Position numbers and translations under genes: made by a program. DNA of 5,825 nucleotides. It comes from Verrucomicrobiota bacterium (lineage in GTDB: Bacteria; Verrucomicrobiota; Verrucomicrobiia; Opitutales; Oceanipulchritudinaceae). This document shows positions 1-5,245 of the stretch, one piece after another. The notes beneath the pieces were generated by a model. It was not told the DNA's origin, ran no database searches, and saw only the letters and a program-made list of their open reading frames with translations. The DNA lies in assembly GCA_009908535.1 (NCBI GenBank), contig JAAAOD010000263.1:1-5825 (forward strand), written 5' to 3'. Position 1 is the stretch's first letter, and each line of letters opens with the position of its first letter.

Positions 1-699
1 GGTCGAGAGCACGTGCAGGCGGGGCTGGTAGCGCAGACTGAGGGCGAGGGCACGGCGGCCCAGTTTGGAGGCGTCGGCAACGAAAAGGGCGGAGTCAGCG
101 GACTGCACCATTTTCCGCTGATAGCCGGCGAGGAGGTCATTGCTGTTCCAGATGCCCTCGGCGGTGATCCCGGCACAGCCGAGGATGGCGAGGTCGGCGT
201 GCATATCCTCGATGGTGGCCTCGCAGGTGTGCCCACAGAGGACGCCGAGGCGGTTGTAGAGGGTGCCGCCGGTGACGATGGTTTCGCAGTTGCTGACCTC
301 GTTGAGGAGGGCCGCGATGGGCAGGGAATTCGTAATGAGAATAAGGCGACGTTCGAGCAGGGCCTTGGCGACGGCATAGGTCGTCGTTCCGCCGTCGATG
401 AAAAGGGTCATGCCATCTTCGACCTGGTCGCGGACGGCGGCGGCGAGGCAGCGCTTTTCCTCGGCGTGGCTGTCATCCTGGGTGATGAAATCGTAGCCGC
501 CCGCGCTCCCGTTCCCGATGAGGCTGGCCCCGCCGTGGTGGCGCCGGATGACGCCCGCAGCCTCAAGGTCGTTGAGGGTGCGGCGGATGGTGGACAGACT
601 GGTCTCAAATTTCTCCGCGAGGTCGTGCAGGTCCGCGTATTTGTGTTCACGGATGTAAGCTTCCACCAGATCGATGCGTTGTTTATTGGAAATGGCCAT
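1..699 (-). CDS. DeoR-family transcriptional regulator, C-terminus cut by window edge
   Basis: Read on the minus strand from ATG at 699, the frame stays open for 233 codons to the window edge with no stop, so the C-terminus is missing. The family is usually about 250-260 residues. Residues 5-57 form the DeoR winged helix-turn-helix, with STIRR (36-40) in the recognition helix and RRHHGGA (52-58) in the wing. Residues 80-233 match the DeoR effector domain: FIDGGTTT (100-107), LITNSLPIA (121-129), TGGTLYNR (143-150) and ADASKLG (208-214). Family members are usually repressors of sugar or nucleoside catabolism that sense a phosphorylated sugar; the ligand here cannot be read. Position 41 is Thr where the family normally has Asp (TIRRDL). 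An in-frame stop lies 13 codons upstream and no clear ribosome site is visible. It starts 47 bases after the metallophosphoesterase stop on the same strand, so co-transcription is likely. The target genes are probably beyond the left edge. Confidence 0.92.
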   Translation of the reverse strand, partial: MAISNKQRIDLVEAYIREHKYADLHDLAEKFETSLSTIRRTLNDLEAAGVIRRHHGGASLIGNGSAGGYDFITQDDSHAEEKRCLAAAVRDQVEDGMTLFIDGGTTTYAVAKALLERRLILITNSLPIAALLNEVSNCETIVTGGTLYNRLGVLCGHTCEATIEDMHADLAILGCAGITAEGIWNSNDLLAGYQRKMVQSADSALFVADASKLGRRALALSLRYQPRLHVLST

Positions 700-745
700 C
701 TTTGGCAAATTCTGGAAGGAGTGTAACGGAAGCTTTCAGAAGTTG

Positions 746-1702
746 TCAATCGGGCCGGCTGCGGAGGCGATGCAGGACGATTTCCCCGGGACAATGGAAA
801 CGCAGGGGGATGTGGCAGGCCCCGGTGCCGGAGGAGGTGTAGCCGCGGAGGAGCCCTTCCTGCCACAGACCGCGGAAGTATTTTCGCGGAATCCCCGGCA
901 TGGACCGCAGGCCGAAACCGCCGGGGAAGCGGATCTGGCCCCCGTGGGTGTGTCCGCTGAGCAGCAGGTTGAAACCATGACGGGCCGCCGCCGGGGCCGT
1001 CTGCGGGCTGTGGCTGAGAAGGAGGCGGAAGCGGTCAGGAGGACATTGCGCGGCGGCCCTGGCGACGTCTGCGCTTGCAAAATAATAGGCGTCGTCGACC
1101 CCGGCGAGGGCGAAGGAGGAATTTATGCCTTCCGGGCGGATTTCCACCGCCTCGTTGAGGAGGATGCGAAGCCCCCGGGATTCAAGCCATGCCCCGCAAG
1201 CGATGGCGTCGTGATTCCCGAGCACGCCGAAGGGCCCGGCGACGCCGCGGGGGAGATTCCTGAGGACCGCCTCAAGGGCTTCGGGAGCGCCTTGGTGGTC
1301 GGTGCGGCCGCCTTCCCAGAAATCGCCGGTAATGACACAGAGGTCCGCCAAGGTCCGGCGGAGAATGGCCCGGACAGGATCGACGAGGCGGGGGTCGAGG
1401 TCGATGTGCAGATCGGATAATTGGAGGAGGCGGAATCCGTCGAGATCCGCGGGCCATGCGGGAAGCGGATGCTCGATTTCCCGGAACCGCGGGTTGAGGA
1501 AATTCCGGTGACCGCGCCGGTAGAGCCCGCTGACGCACAGGAACAGTTCCGCTAGCCGGTAGGGCAGGGGCTTGCGTCGCTTCCGAGCGAAGTGGCCGTC
1601 ACTTGCCCAGCCAAGGCGGCTTCGCTCCTTGCGAATCCGTTCCTCGATGCTGTTTTTATCCCATCGATCCGGATAGGGGACGGGTCCGGGGAATGGCCTC
1701 AT
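746..1702 (-). CDS. Calcineurin-like metallophosphoesterase (YkuE/YaeI/LpxG type)
   Basis: This 318-residue protein has all the metal-binding motifs of the calcineurin-like superfamily in order: SDLH (96-99, D97 and H99), GDFWEGG (126-132, D127), GNHD (162-165), SHSP (230-233, H231) and SGHTHGGQ (249-256, H251 and H253). The spacing and the final GHTHGGQ resemble the YkuE/YaeI branch, which includes phosphodiesterases and the Chlamydia lipid A enzyme LpxG. The substrate cannot be assigned from motifs alone. Residues 1-85 are a basic N-terminal extension with one weakly hydrophobic patch (50-60) and no convincing signal peptide. ATG at 1702 is the only plausible start, since an in-frame stop lies four codons upstream and the next Met is residue 268, past the active site. 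No Shine-Dalgarno site is obvious. It diverges from ribH and is followed by the DeoR-type gene. Confidence 0.93.
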   Translation of the reverse strand: MRPFPGPVPYPDRWDKNSIEERIRKERSRLGWASDGHFARKRRKPLPYRLAELFLCVSGLYRRGHRNFLNPRFREIEHPLPAWPADLDGFRLLQLSDLHIDLDPRLVDPVRAILRRTLADLCVITGDFWEGGRTDHQGAPEALEAVLRNLPRGVAGPFGVLGNHDAIACGAWLESRGLRILLNEAVEIRPEGINSSFALAGVDDAYYFASADVARAAAQCPPDRFRLLLSHSPQTAPAAARHGFNLLLSGHTHGGQIRFPGGFGLRSMPGIPRKYFRGLWQEGLLRGYTSSGTGACHIPLRFHCPGEIVLHRLRSRPD

Positions 1703-1836
1703 TTCGCGGCATCATGGAGGCGGGGCGACGGCAGGCAAGTGCGGAGCGGGGAAGGGGGCCAGCCGCGTAAATATGCCCTTTCGCGCCCGTTGTCCCCTTG
1801 ACTCAGGGGACCGCGCAGCACATTCCTGCACATCCC
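1703..1836. promoter_or_regulatory. Divergent intergenic region, presumed promoters for ribH operon and phosphoesterase
   Basis: This 134-base gap lies between two divergent genes, so it should hold the promoters of both transcription units. The only AT-rich patch is around 1768-1774. On the minus strand it gives CATATT (1770-1775), a 4/6 match to a -10 box, with GGGACA (1791-1796) 15 bases upstream, which is a weak pair. On the plus strand TTGACT at 1798-1803 resembles a -35 box, but no good -10 follows at 16-18 bases. A short dyad, CCCCT-TGACTC-AGGGG, covers 1794-1809. None of these is strong enough to name a promoter precisely; the call rests mainly on gene arrangement. No riboswitch such as an FMN element is recognisable. 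Confidence 0.4.
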
Positions 1837-2409
1837 ATGAGTACGGATCGACCAGAAAGCCCGGCCGTTGACGGCGAGGGATTACGGGTGGGCCTCATTG
1901 CCGCCCGCTACAACTTTCAGTTGGTGAACAGCCTTCTGGAATCGACGATTACGACGCTTCGGCGTGCCGGGGTCGCGGAGGGGGATATCGAGACTGTCCG
2001 CGTTCCGGGTTCAAACGAGATTCCACAGGTGGTAAACCTTCTCGCCCAGACGGGGCAGTTCGACGTCATGATCGCCCTCGGGGTGATCATCCGCGGGCAG
2101 ACCGAGCACGCGAGCCTCATCGCGCGGACGACGGCGGCGGGGCTGCAGGATGTTGCGCTGCGGGAGGAGACAGCGGTGATCAATGGTATTCTCTGTGTCG
2201 ATACAAAGGAGCAGGCGGAGGCGCGGGTGAGCGGCGAGTACCAGCGCGGGCGGGAGTTTGCCCACGCGGCCCTCGAGATGGCCCGGTTGACCAGCGATCT
2301 GCAGATGCGCTTTCTCGACGACCTCTACGGGCTTGGCGAGGAGGACGATCTTCTCGACGAACTGGAGGACCTCGACGATTCCGATGACGACGGTCCGGAA
2401 CGCTCATGA
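1837..2409 (+). CDS. ribH: 6,7-dimethyl-8-ribityllumazine synthase
   Basis: RibH condenses 5-amino-6-ribitylamino-uracil with 3,4-dihydroxy-2-butanone 4-phosphate, the penultimate step of riboflavin synthesis, and usually forms pentamers or 60-mer shells. The 190 residues contain ARYN (23-26), PGSNEIP (57-63), the IRGQTEH loop with catalytic His91 (85-91), INGILCVDT (115-123) and the RGREFAHAALEMA helix (137-149). Basic residues R130 and R137 or R139 can serve the phosphate site. Two aromatics of the Bacillus enzyme (Phe57 in AFEIP, Phe113 in IFGI) appear as Asn60 and Asn117. Typical length is about 155 residues; the excess is a short N-terminal extension and an acidic tail (165-190, 14 of 26 Asp or Glu). 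ATG at 1837 is preferred over an in-frame TTG at 1798, which would add 13 unconserved residues. The stop overlaps the nusB start by 4 bases. Confidence 0.96.
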   Translation: MSTDRPESPAVDGEGLRVGLIAARYNFQLVNSLLESTITTLRRAGVAEGDIETVRVPGSNEIPQVVNLLAQTGQFDVMIALGVIIRGQTEHASLIARTTAAGLQDVALREETAVINGILCVDTKEQAEARVSGEYQRGREFAHAALEMARLTSDLQMRFLDDLYGLGEEDDLLDELEDLDDSDDDGPERS

Positions 2410-2843
2410 GCAGCCGCCGGGACAACCGTGTGGCCGCGATGCAGTTCCTGTATCAATGGTCGATGAACCGGGAGGAGGAACTCGGGGAGGCCTTGCGCCT
2501 CTTCTTTCGTGAAATGGAACATCCCCGGGATTATTACGCCTTTGCCGAGGAACTGATCCACGGGGCCGTCGGTCATGTCGAGGAAGTGGATGCAGTGATC
2601 CGCCAATACCTGCGGAACTGGGAGTTCGAGCGGGTCGCCCGGGTCGATCTCGCCATCCTGCGTCTCGCCATTTATGAAATGCTGAAGCGGCGCGACATTC
2701 CCCCGGTGGTCTCCATCAACGAGGCGATCGATCTCTCCAAGATCTATTCCAGTTCGGACGCGCGCCGCTTCATTAACGGGATCCTCGACCAGTTCAAGCT
2801 GACCCTCGACCGGCCCCTGCGTACGGCCGCGCTCGATACATGA
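2406..2843 (+). CDS. nusB: Transcription antitermination factor NusB
   Basis: NusB binds boxA RNA together with ribosomal protein S10 (NusE) and promotes processive, antiterminated transcription of rRNA operons in the cytoplasm. The 145-residue length is typical. Family signatures are RVAAMQFLYQW (8-18), the helix after W72 with ERVARVDLAILRLAIYEML (75-93), and the C-terminal block IPPVVSINEAIDLSKIY (98-114) followed by RRFINGILD (120-128). The ATG at 2406 overlaps the ribH stop as ATGA. Only a weak purine stretch (GGAACG) lies in front, which suggests translation coupled to ribH. The ribH-nusB pair is a widespread bacterial arrangement. The stop in turn overlaps the ftsY start. No odd residues or truncation were seen. 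Confidence 0.97.
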   Translation: MSSRRDNRVAAMQFLYQWSMNREEELGEALRLFFREMEHPRDYYAFAEELIHGAVGHVEEVDAVIRQYLRNWEFERVARVDLAILRLAIYEMLKRRDIPPVVSINEAIDLSKIYSSSDARRFINGILDQFKLTLDRPLRTAALDT

Positions 2844-3775
2844 AGTCCTTTTTCCGCAAGTTCAAGGAGGGACTGAAGAAGTCGACCCCCACCTTTCAGA
2901 AAGCCTTCGGCAAGGTCGGTGGCCTCTTCGGCGGCAAGACCATCGACGCCGGTACCCTCGATGAACTGGAGGAGGCCCTTTACATGGCTGACTTCGGCGT
3001 GGAGACGACAGAGGAGGTCCTCGAGGCCATCCGGGCCGCCTACAAGGAGGACAGGAGCCTTCGCGGCGAGGAGGCCGCGCGCATCGGCGCGCGCGTGCTT
3101 GAACAGGTTCTCGAGGGGGCGGAAGCCGACTTCGCGGCGGAGGAGCCGCCGGCGGTCATCGCCCTGGTCGGCGTGAATGGTAGTGGAAAAACCACGACAG
3201 CGGCCAAGCTCGCCCACCGCTTCCGCGAGGACGGCCTGCAACCGCTGGTGGGCGCCTGTGACACCTTCCGGGCGGCGGCCAACGAGCAGATCCGGACATG
3301 GTGCGAGCGGCTGGAGGTGCCGCTCATTGCGAGCCAGCACGGAGCGGACGCCGCCGCCGTGGCCTTTGACGCGCTCGAGGCCGCCCGCAGCCGCGGCTCG
3401 GACGTCCTTCTCCTCGACACGGCGGGGCGCCTGCACAACAAGGGGCACCTGATGCAGGAACTCGGGAAGATCCGCCGCGTTCTCGAAAAGCGCAGCCCCG
3501 GTTCCCTCCGCCACGCGTGGCTGGTCATCGACGGCAGTGTGGGGAGCAATTCCATCGAACAGGCGAAGGTTTTCCACGAGGCCTTCGGGCTGACGGGCCT
3601 GATCGTCACCAAGCTGGACGGCACGAGCCGCGGGGGCGCTCTCGTCGGCATTTACCGGCAATTGCGCCTGCCGATTTACTTTGTCGGCCTCGGGGAAAAG
3701 GCCGAGGACCTGCAGCCCTTTTCCGTCCGCAACTACACGCACGCCCTTTTCGGTCTGGAAGAGGAGGAGGATTAA
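2840..3775 (+). CDS. ftsY: Signal recognition particle receptor FtsY
   Basis: FtsY is the membrane-associated SRP receptor GTPase. It pairs with Ffh to hand ribosome-nascent-chain complexes to the translocon. The 311 residues consist of a basic amphipathic start (1-33, likely lipid binding, without the long acidic A domain of E. coli), an N domain (about 34-100) and the G domain. G-domain motifs are GVNGSGKTTT (111-120), DTFRAAANEQ (141-150), DTAGR (193-197), TKLDGTSRGG (257-266) and GLGEKAEDLQPF (283-294). The motif usually written DATTGQN in FtsY reads DGSVGSN here (231-237). The gene starts within the nusB stop (ATGA overlap) and has no visible Shine-Dalgarno site, so coupling is likely. 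The GAG-rich C-terminal codons (EEEED) double as the ribosome site for aroB, whose ATG overlaps the ftsY TAA by one base. Confidence 0.97.
   Translation: MKSFFRKFKEGLKKSTPTFQKAFGKVGGLFGGKTIDAGTLDELEEALYMADFGVETTEEVLEAIRAAYKEDRSLRGEEAARIGARVLEQVLEGAEADFAAEEPPAVIALVGVNGSGKTTTAAKLAHRFREDGLQPLVGACDTFRAAANEQIRTWCERLEVPLIASQHGADAAAVAFDALEAARSRGSDVLLLDTAGRLHNKGHLMQELGKIRRVLEKRSPGSLRHAWLVIDGSVGSNSIEQAKVFHEAFGLTGLIVTKLDGTSRGGALVGIYRQLRLPIYFVGLGEKAEDLQPFSVRNYTHALFGLEEEED
3762..3771 (+). promoter_or_regulatory. Ribosome binding site for aroB inside ftsY
   Basis: The run of GAG codons at the 3' end of ftsY gives GGAGGAGGA, three bases before the aroB ATG at 3775 if measured from its last base, or about six if GGAGG at 3763-3767 is the paired part. 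It is the clearest Shine-Dalgarno match in the operon and fixes the aroB start at the TAATG overlap rather than the upstream in-frame candidates. ribH, nusB and ftsY lack comparable sites. Confidence 0.75.
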
Positions 3776-4863
3776 TGGAAAGGCTGACTGTCGAGCTGGG
3801 GGAGCGTTCGTATCCCCTGCATGTGGGGCGGGGCCTGACCGGGGAAATCCGGAAAGCCGTAGAGACGGAAGCGGCGGCCGACCGCAAGGGAGCGGTTCTC
3901 GTCGATGCCGGGTTCGCCGCCGCCCAGCCGGACTTTCTGGAGACGATCTTCGGTGCCCTGCCCCGCCTCGAGATTCCTTCCGGCGAGGGGAGCAAATCCT
4001 TCGCGGAACTCGAACGCTGCTGCGATTTTCTGGGGGCGACGGGCATCCCCCGTGACGGTTTTCTTTTTGTCGTCGGCGGCGGAGTTACCGGGGATCTCGG
4101 CGGATTCGCCGCCGCCACCTGGTTGCGGGGTATCCGGTTTTACCAGGTTCCGACGACCCTTCTCGCCATGGTGGACAGCTCCGTCGGGGGAAAAACCGGC
4201 CTTAACATCGAGGCCGGGAAAAACCTTGTCGGGGCCTTTCACCAGCCGCGGGCGGTCTTCGCCGATGCCGCCGTGCTCGACAGTCTGCCCGATCGTGAAT
4301 TTGCCGCGGGTATGGCCGAGGTGATCAAGCACGGACTTCTCGGCGACGCGGAGTTGTTCCGTCAGTTGGAAGAAGGACCGCGCCTGCAAAGCGACAGCGA
4401 GGATCTGCCCGTGGTCCTGCGGCGCAACTGCGCCCTGAAGGCGGCCGTCGTCCGGGCCGATGAACGCGAGCAAAGCGCGGCCGGGGGCCGGGCCCTGTTG
4501 AACCTCGGCCACACCTTCGGGCACGCTATCGAGGCGGTGGCCGGCTACGGCGCCTACCTCCACGGCGAGGCCGTAGCGGTGGGCCTTCTCCTCGCGACCC
4601 AACTTTCGGAACGCATGAACCTGCTTCCTTCCGGAAGCCACCAGCGGGTCGGGAAACTGCTGCGCCGCTATGATCTTCCTGTCCGGTTGCGGTCGCCGCT
4701 GCCCGTGGAAGAGCTGCTCGCTGCGTCCAGGCGGGATAAAAAGGTCCGCGCCGGCATGCTCCGCTACGTCCTGCTCGAAGCGTTCGGCAAGGCCGTGGTG
4801 GTCGGTAATATCGAGGAAGCCATCGTGAGGGGACTCTGGGAAGAGGCGGGCGCCTCCCGCTGA
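3775..4863 (+). CDS. aroB: 3-dehydroquinate synthase
   Basis: AroB converts DAHP to 3-dehydroquinate, the second step of the shikimate pathway to aromatic amino acids; it is cytoplasmic, NAD-dependent and metal-dependent. The 362-residue length is normal. The NAD-binding region has GGGVTGDLGGFAAAT (101-115) and WLRGI (116-120), followed by PTTLLAMVDSSVGGKTG (126-142). Metal ligands are expected at E182 (in AEVIKHG), H246 (first His of GHTFGH) and H263 (LHGE). DKKVR (321-325) matches the C-terminal domain signature. The frame is open far upstream (to 3517), but that stretch overlaps ftsY and shows no AroB homology. ATG at 3775 is chosen because it follows the strong ribosome site GGAGGAGGA (3763-3771) and begins where family similarity starts. 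It is the last gene of the overlapping cluster and has no strong terminator directly behind it. Confidence 0.97.
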   Translation: MERLTVELGERSYPLHVGRGLTGEIRKAVETEAAADRKGAVLVDAGFAAAQPDFLETIFGALPRLEIPSGEGSKSFAELERCCDFLGATGIPRDGFLFVVGGGVTGDLGGFAAATWLRGIRFYQVPTTLLAMVDSSVGGKTGLNIEAGKNLVGAFHQPRAVFADAAVLDSLPDREFAAGMAEVIKHGLLGDAELFRQLEEGPRLQSDSEDLPVVLRRNCALKAAVVRADEREQSAAGGRALLNLGHTFGHAIEAVAGYGAYLHGEAVAVGLLLATQLSERMNLLPSGSHQRVGKLLRRYDLPVRLRSPLPVEELLAASRRDKKVRAGMLRYVLLEAFGKAVVVGNIEEAIVRGLWEEAGASR

Positions 4864-5052
4864 TCGGTAAAGGTGACCGTTCATCCCCGTTTCCGGCGAT
4901 CCGTAGGAATCGATCTGTCAATGACTTGACTGCCGGAGGATTTTTGGCAGATTGATGGTAGTTCTTTAAGAGCACCCCGTTGTTCGGCTCTCTACACATT
5001 TTTGTTAACCCGGCGGCTTCTTCTGAAGCTGCCCACAACAAAAACCAGAAAC
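4864..5052 (+). other. Intergenic leader region downstream of aroB with several small hairpins
   Basis: These 189 bases separate aroB from the small ORF at 5053. They include a weak bulged hairpin (CGATCC-gta-GGaATCG, 4897-4912), CTGCC/GGCAG (4930-4934 with 4946-4950) holding GGAGG in its loop, AGAGC/GCTCT (4969-4973 with 4987-4991), and the strong hairpin listed separately. TTGACT (4926-4931) and TTGGCA (4944-4949) resemble -35 boxes, but no convincing -10 lies at the right distance. A minimal reading frame (TTG 4952 or ATG 4955 to TAA 4969) encodes only four or five residues. No stem here is followed directly by a T-run, so no intrinsic terminator for aroB is evident; transcription may continue to the terminator at 5207. 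No tRNA is present. Confidence 0.35.
5012..5033 (+). promoter_or_regulatory. 9-bp hairpin in leader of small ORF
   Basis: GGCGGCTTC (5012-5020) pairs with GAAGCTGCC (5025-5033) around the loop TTCT. All nine positions pair, with one G-U wobble in the RNA (5015 with 5030). Neither flank has a terminator-like T-run: the plus-strand 3' side is A-rich (acaacaaaaaccag). It sits 19 bases before the ATG at 5053, so a structured 5' leader is the likelier role. The pairing is certain from the sequence; the function is inferred. Confidence 0.5.
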
Positions 5053-5187
5053 ATGAACAACACGACAAACACCAAAGGAGGAAAACTCCGGCGCGGCCGT
5101 CGCGCGGCGCCGCTTTCCGAGCGCCTTGCCACGGTGCGGTCCTACCCGCGCTTCGGCTCTTCGGCACTGACCGGAATCCTCCGCTGA
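5053..5187 (+). CDS. Possible small basic protein of unknown function (44 aa)
   Basis: I do not recognise this protein. ATG at 5053 opens 44 codons ending at TGA 5185-5187. The peptide begins with Asn and Thr residues (MNNTTNTKGG) and continues with KLRRGRR (11-17). It has ten Lys or Arg against one Glu, no Cys and no membrane segment, so RNA, DNA or ribosome association is conceivable. Third codon positions from about codon 11 onward are mostly G or C, like the neighbouring genes, which supports coding. There is no Shine-Dalgarno site: the 19 bases before ATG are A-rich (acaacaaaaaccagaaac), a context that can allow SD-independent initiation, and a 9-bp hairpin lies just upstream. A TTG at 5002 would extend it by 17 residues through that hairpin and is less likely. 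It ends 20 bases before a strong terminator on the same strand. It could still be a chance ORF. Confidence 0.45.
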   Translation: MNNTTNTKGGKLRRGRRAAPLSERLATVRSYPRFGSSALTGILR

Positions 5188-5206
5188 TCTGAAATAGAAA
5201 ACAAAT

Positions 5207-5245
5207 GGGGCGGAAATCCGTAAGGGTTTCCGCCCTTTCAATTTT
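5207..5245. terminator. Bidirectional intrinsic terminator
   Basis: GGGCGGAAATCC (5208-5219) pairs with GGGTTTCCGCCC (5224-5235) around the loop GTAA (5220-5223). This makes a 12-bp stem with one G-T wobble and a GNRA-type loop. The plus-strand 3' side reads TTTCAATTTT (5236-5245); on the minus strand the stem is followed by CATTTGTTTTCTATTT. Both flanks are therefore T-rich in their own direction. It lies between the small ORF or aroB operon and the convergent kinase gene, whose stop is at 5245-5247, as expected for a shared terminator. Confidence 0.88.

Noticed and set aside
13..726. Long plus-strand open frame opposite the DeoR-type gene
   Set aside because: It has low-complexity, Gly/Asp/Ala/Val-rich composition with no domain motifs, and mirrors a clear DeoR protein on the other strand. 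It is a typical antisense shadow of a GC-rich gene.
674..1420. Plus-strand open frame (248 codons) opposite the phosphoesterase
   Set aside because: The minus strand has every metallophosphoesterase motif; this frame has none and no plausible ribosome site.
1798..1836. TTG start adding 13 residues to RibH
   Set aside because: There is no ribosome site before the TTG, the added residues are unlike the family, and an ATG exists at 1837.
2744..3742. Minus-strand open frame (332 codons) opposite ftsY
   Set aside because: It is an antisense shadow of a gene with all SRP GTPase motifs and spans nusB and ftsY without regard to their borders.
3517..3774. Upstream extension of aroB in frame
   Set aside because: It would overlap ftsY by about 260 bases with unrelated sequence; the ATG at 3775 has the strong ribosome site and the normal AroB N-terminus.
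3772..4884. Minus-strand open frame (370 codons) opposite aroB
   Set aside because: It mirrors aroB almost exactly and has no recognisable domain.
4945..4960. Sigma-54-like promoter (TGGCAG...TGGTA)
   Set aside because: The -24 half is close to consensus, but the -12 half lacks the required TTGC core.
4526..5167. Minus-strand frame with a Cys/Leu/Trp-rich hydrophobic stretch that looks like a membrane segment
   Set aside because: The hydrophobic run comes from reading the complement of the A-rich leader and small ORF; the rest is Arg/Pro/Ala shadow of aroB and there is no ribosome site.
4897..5226. Similar loop sequences ATCCGTAGG (4899-4907) and ATCCGTAAGG (5216-5225) in two hairpins
   Set aside because: Similarity is about nine bases with different stems; only the second is a convincing structure, so chance is the simplest explanation.
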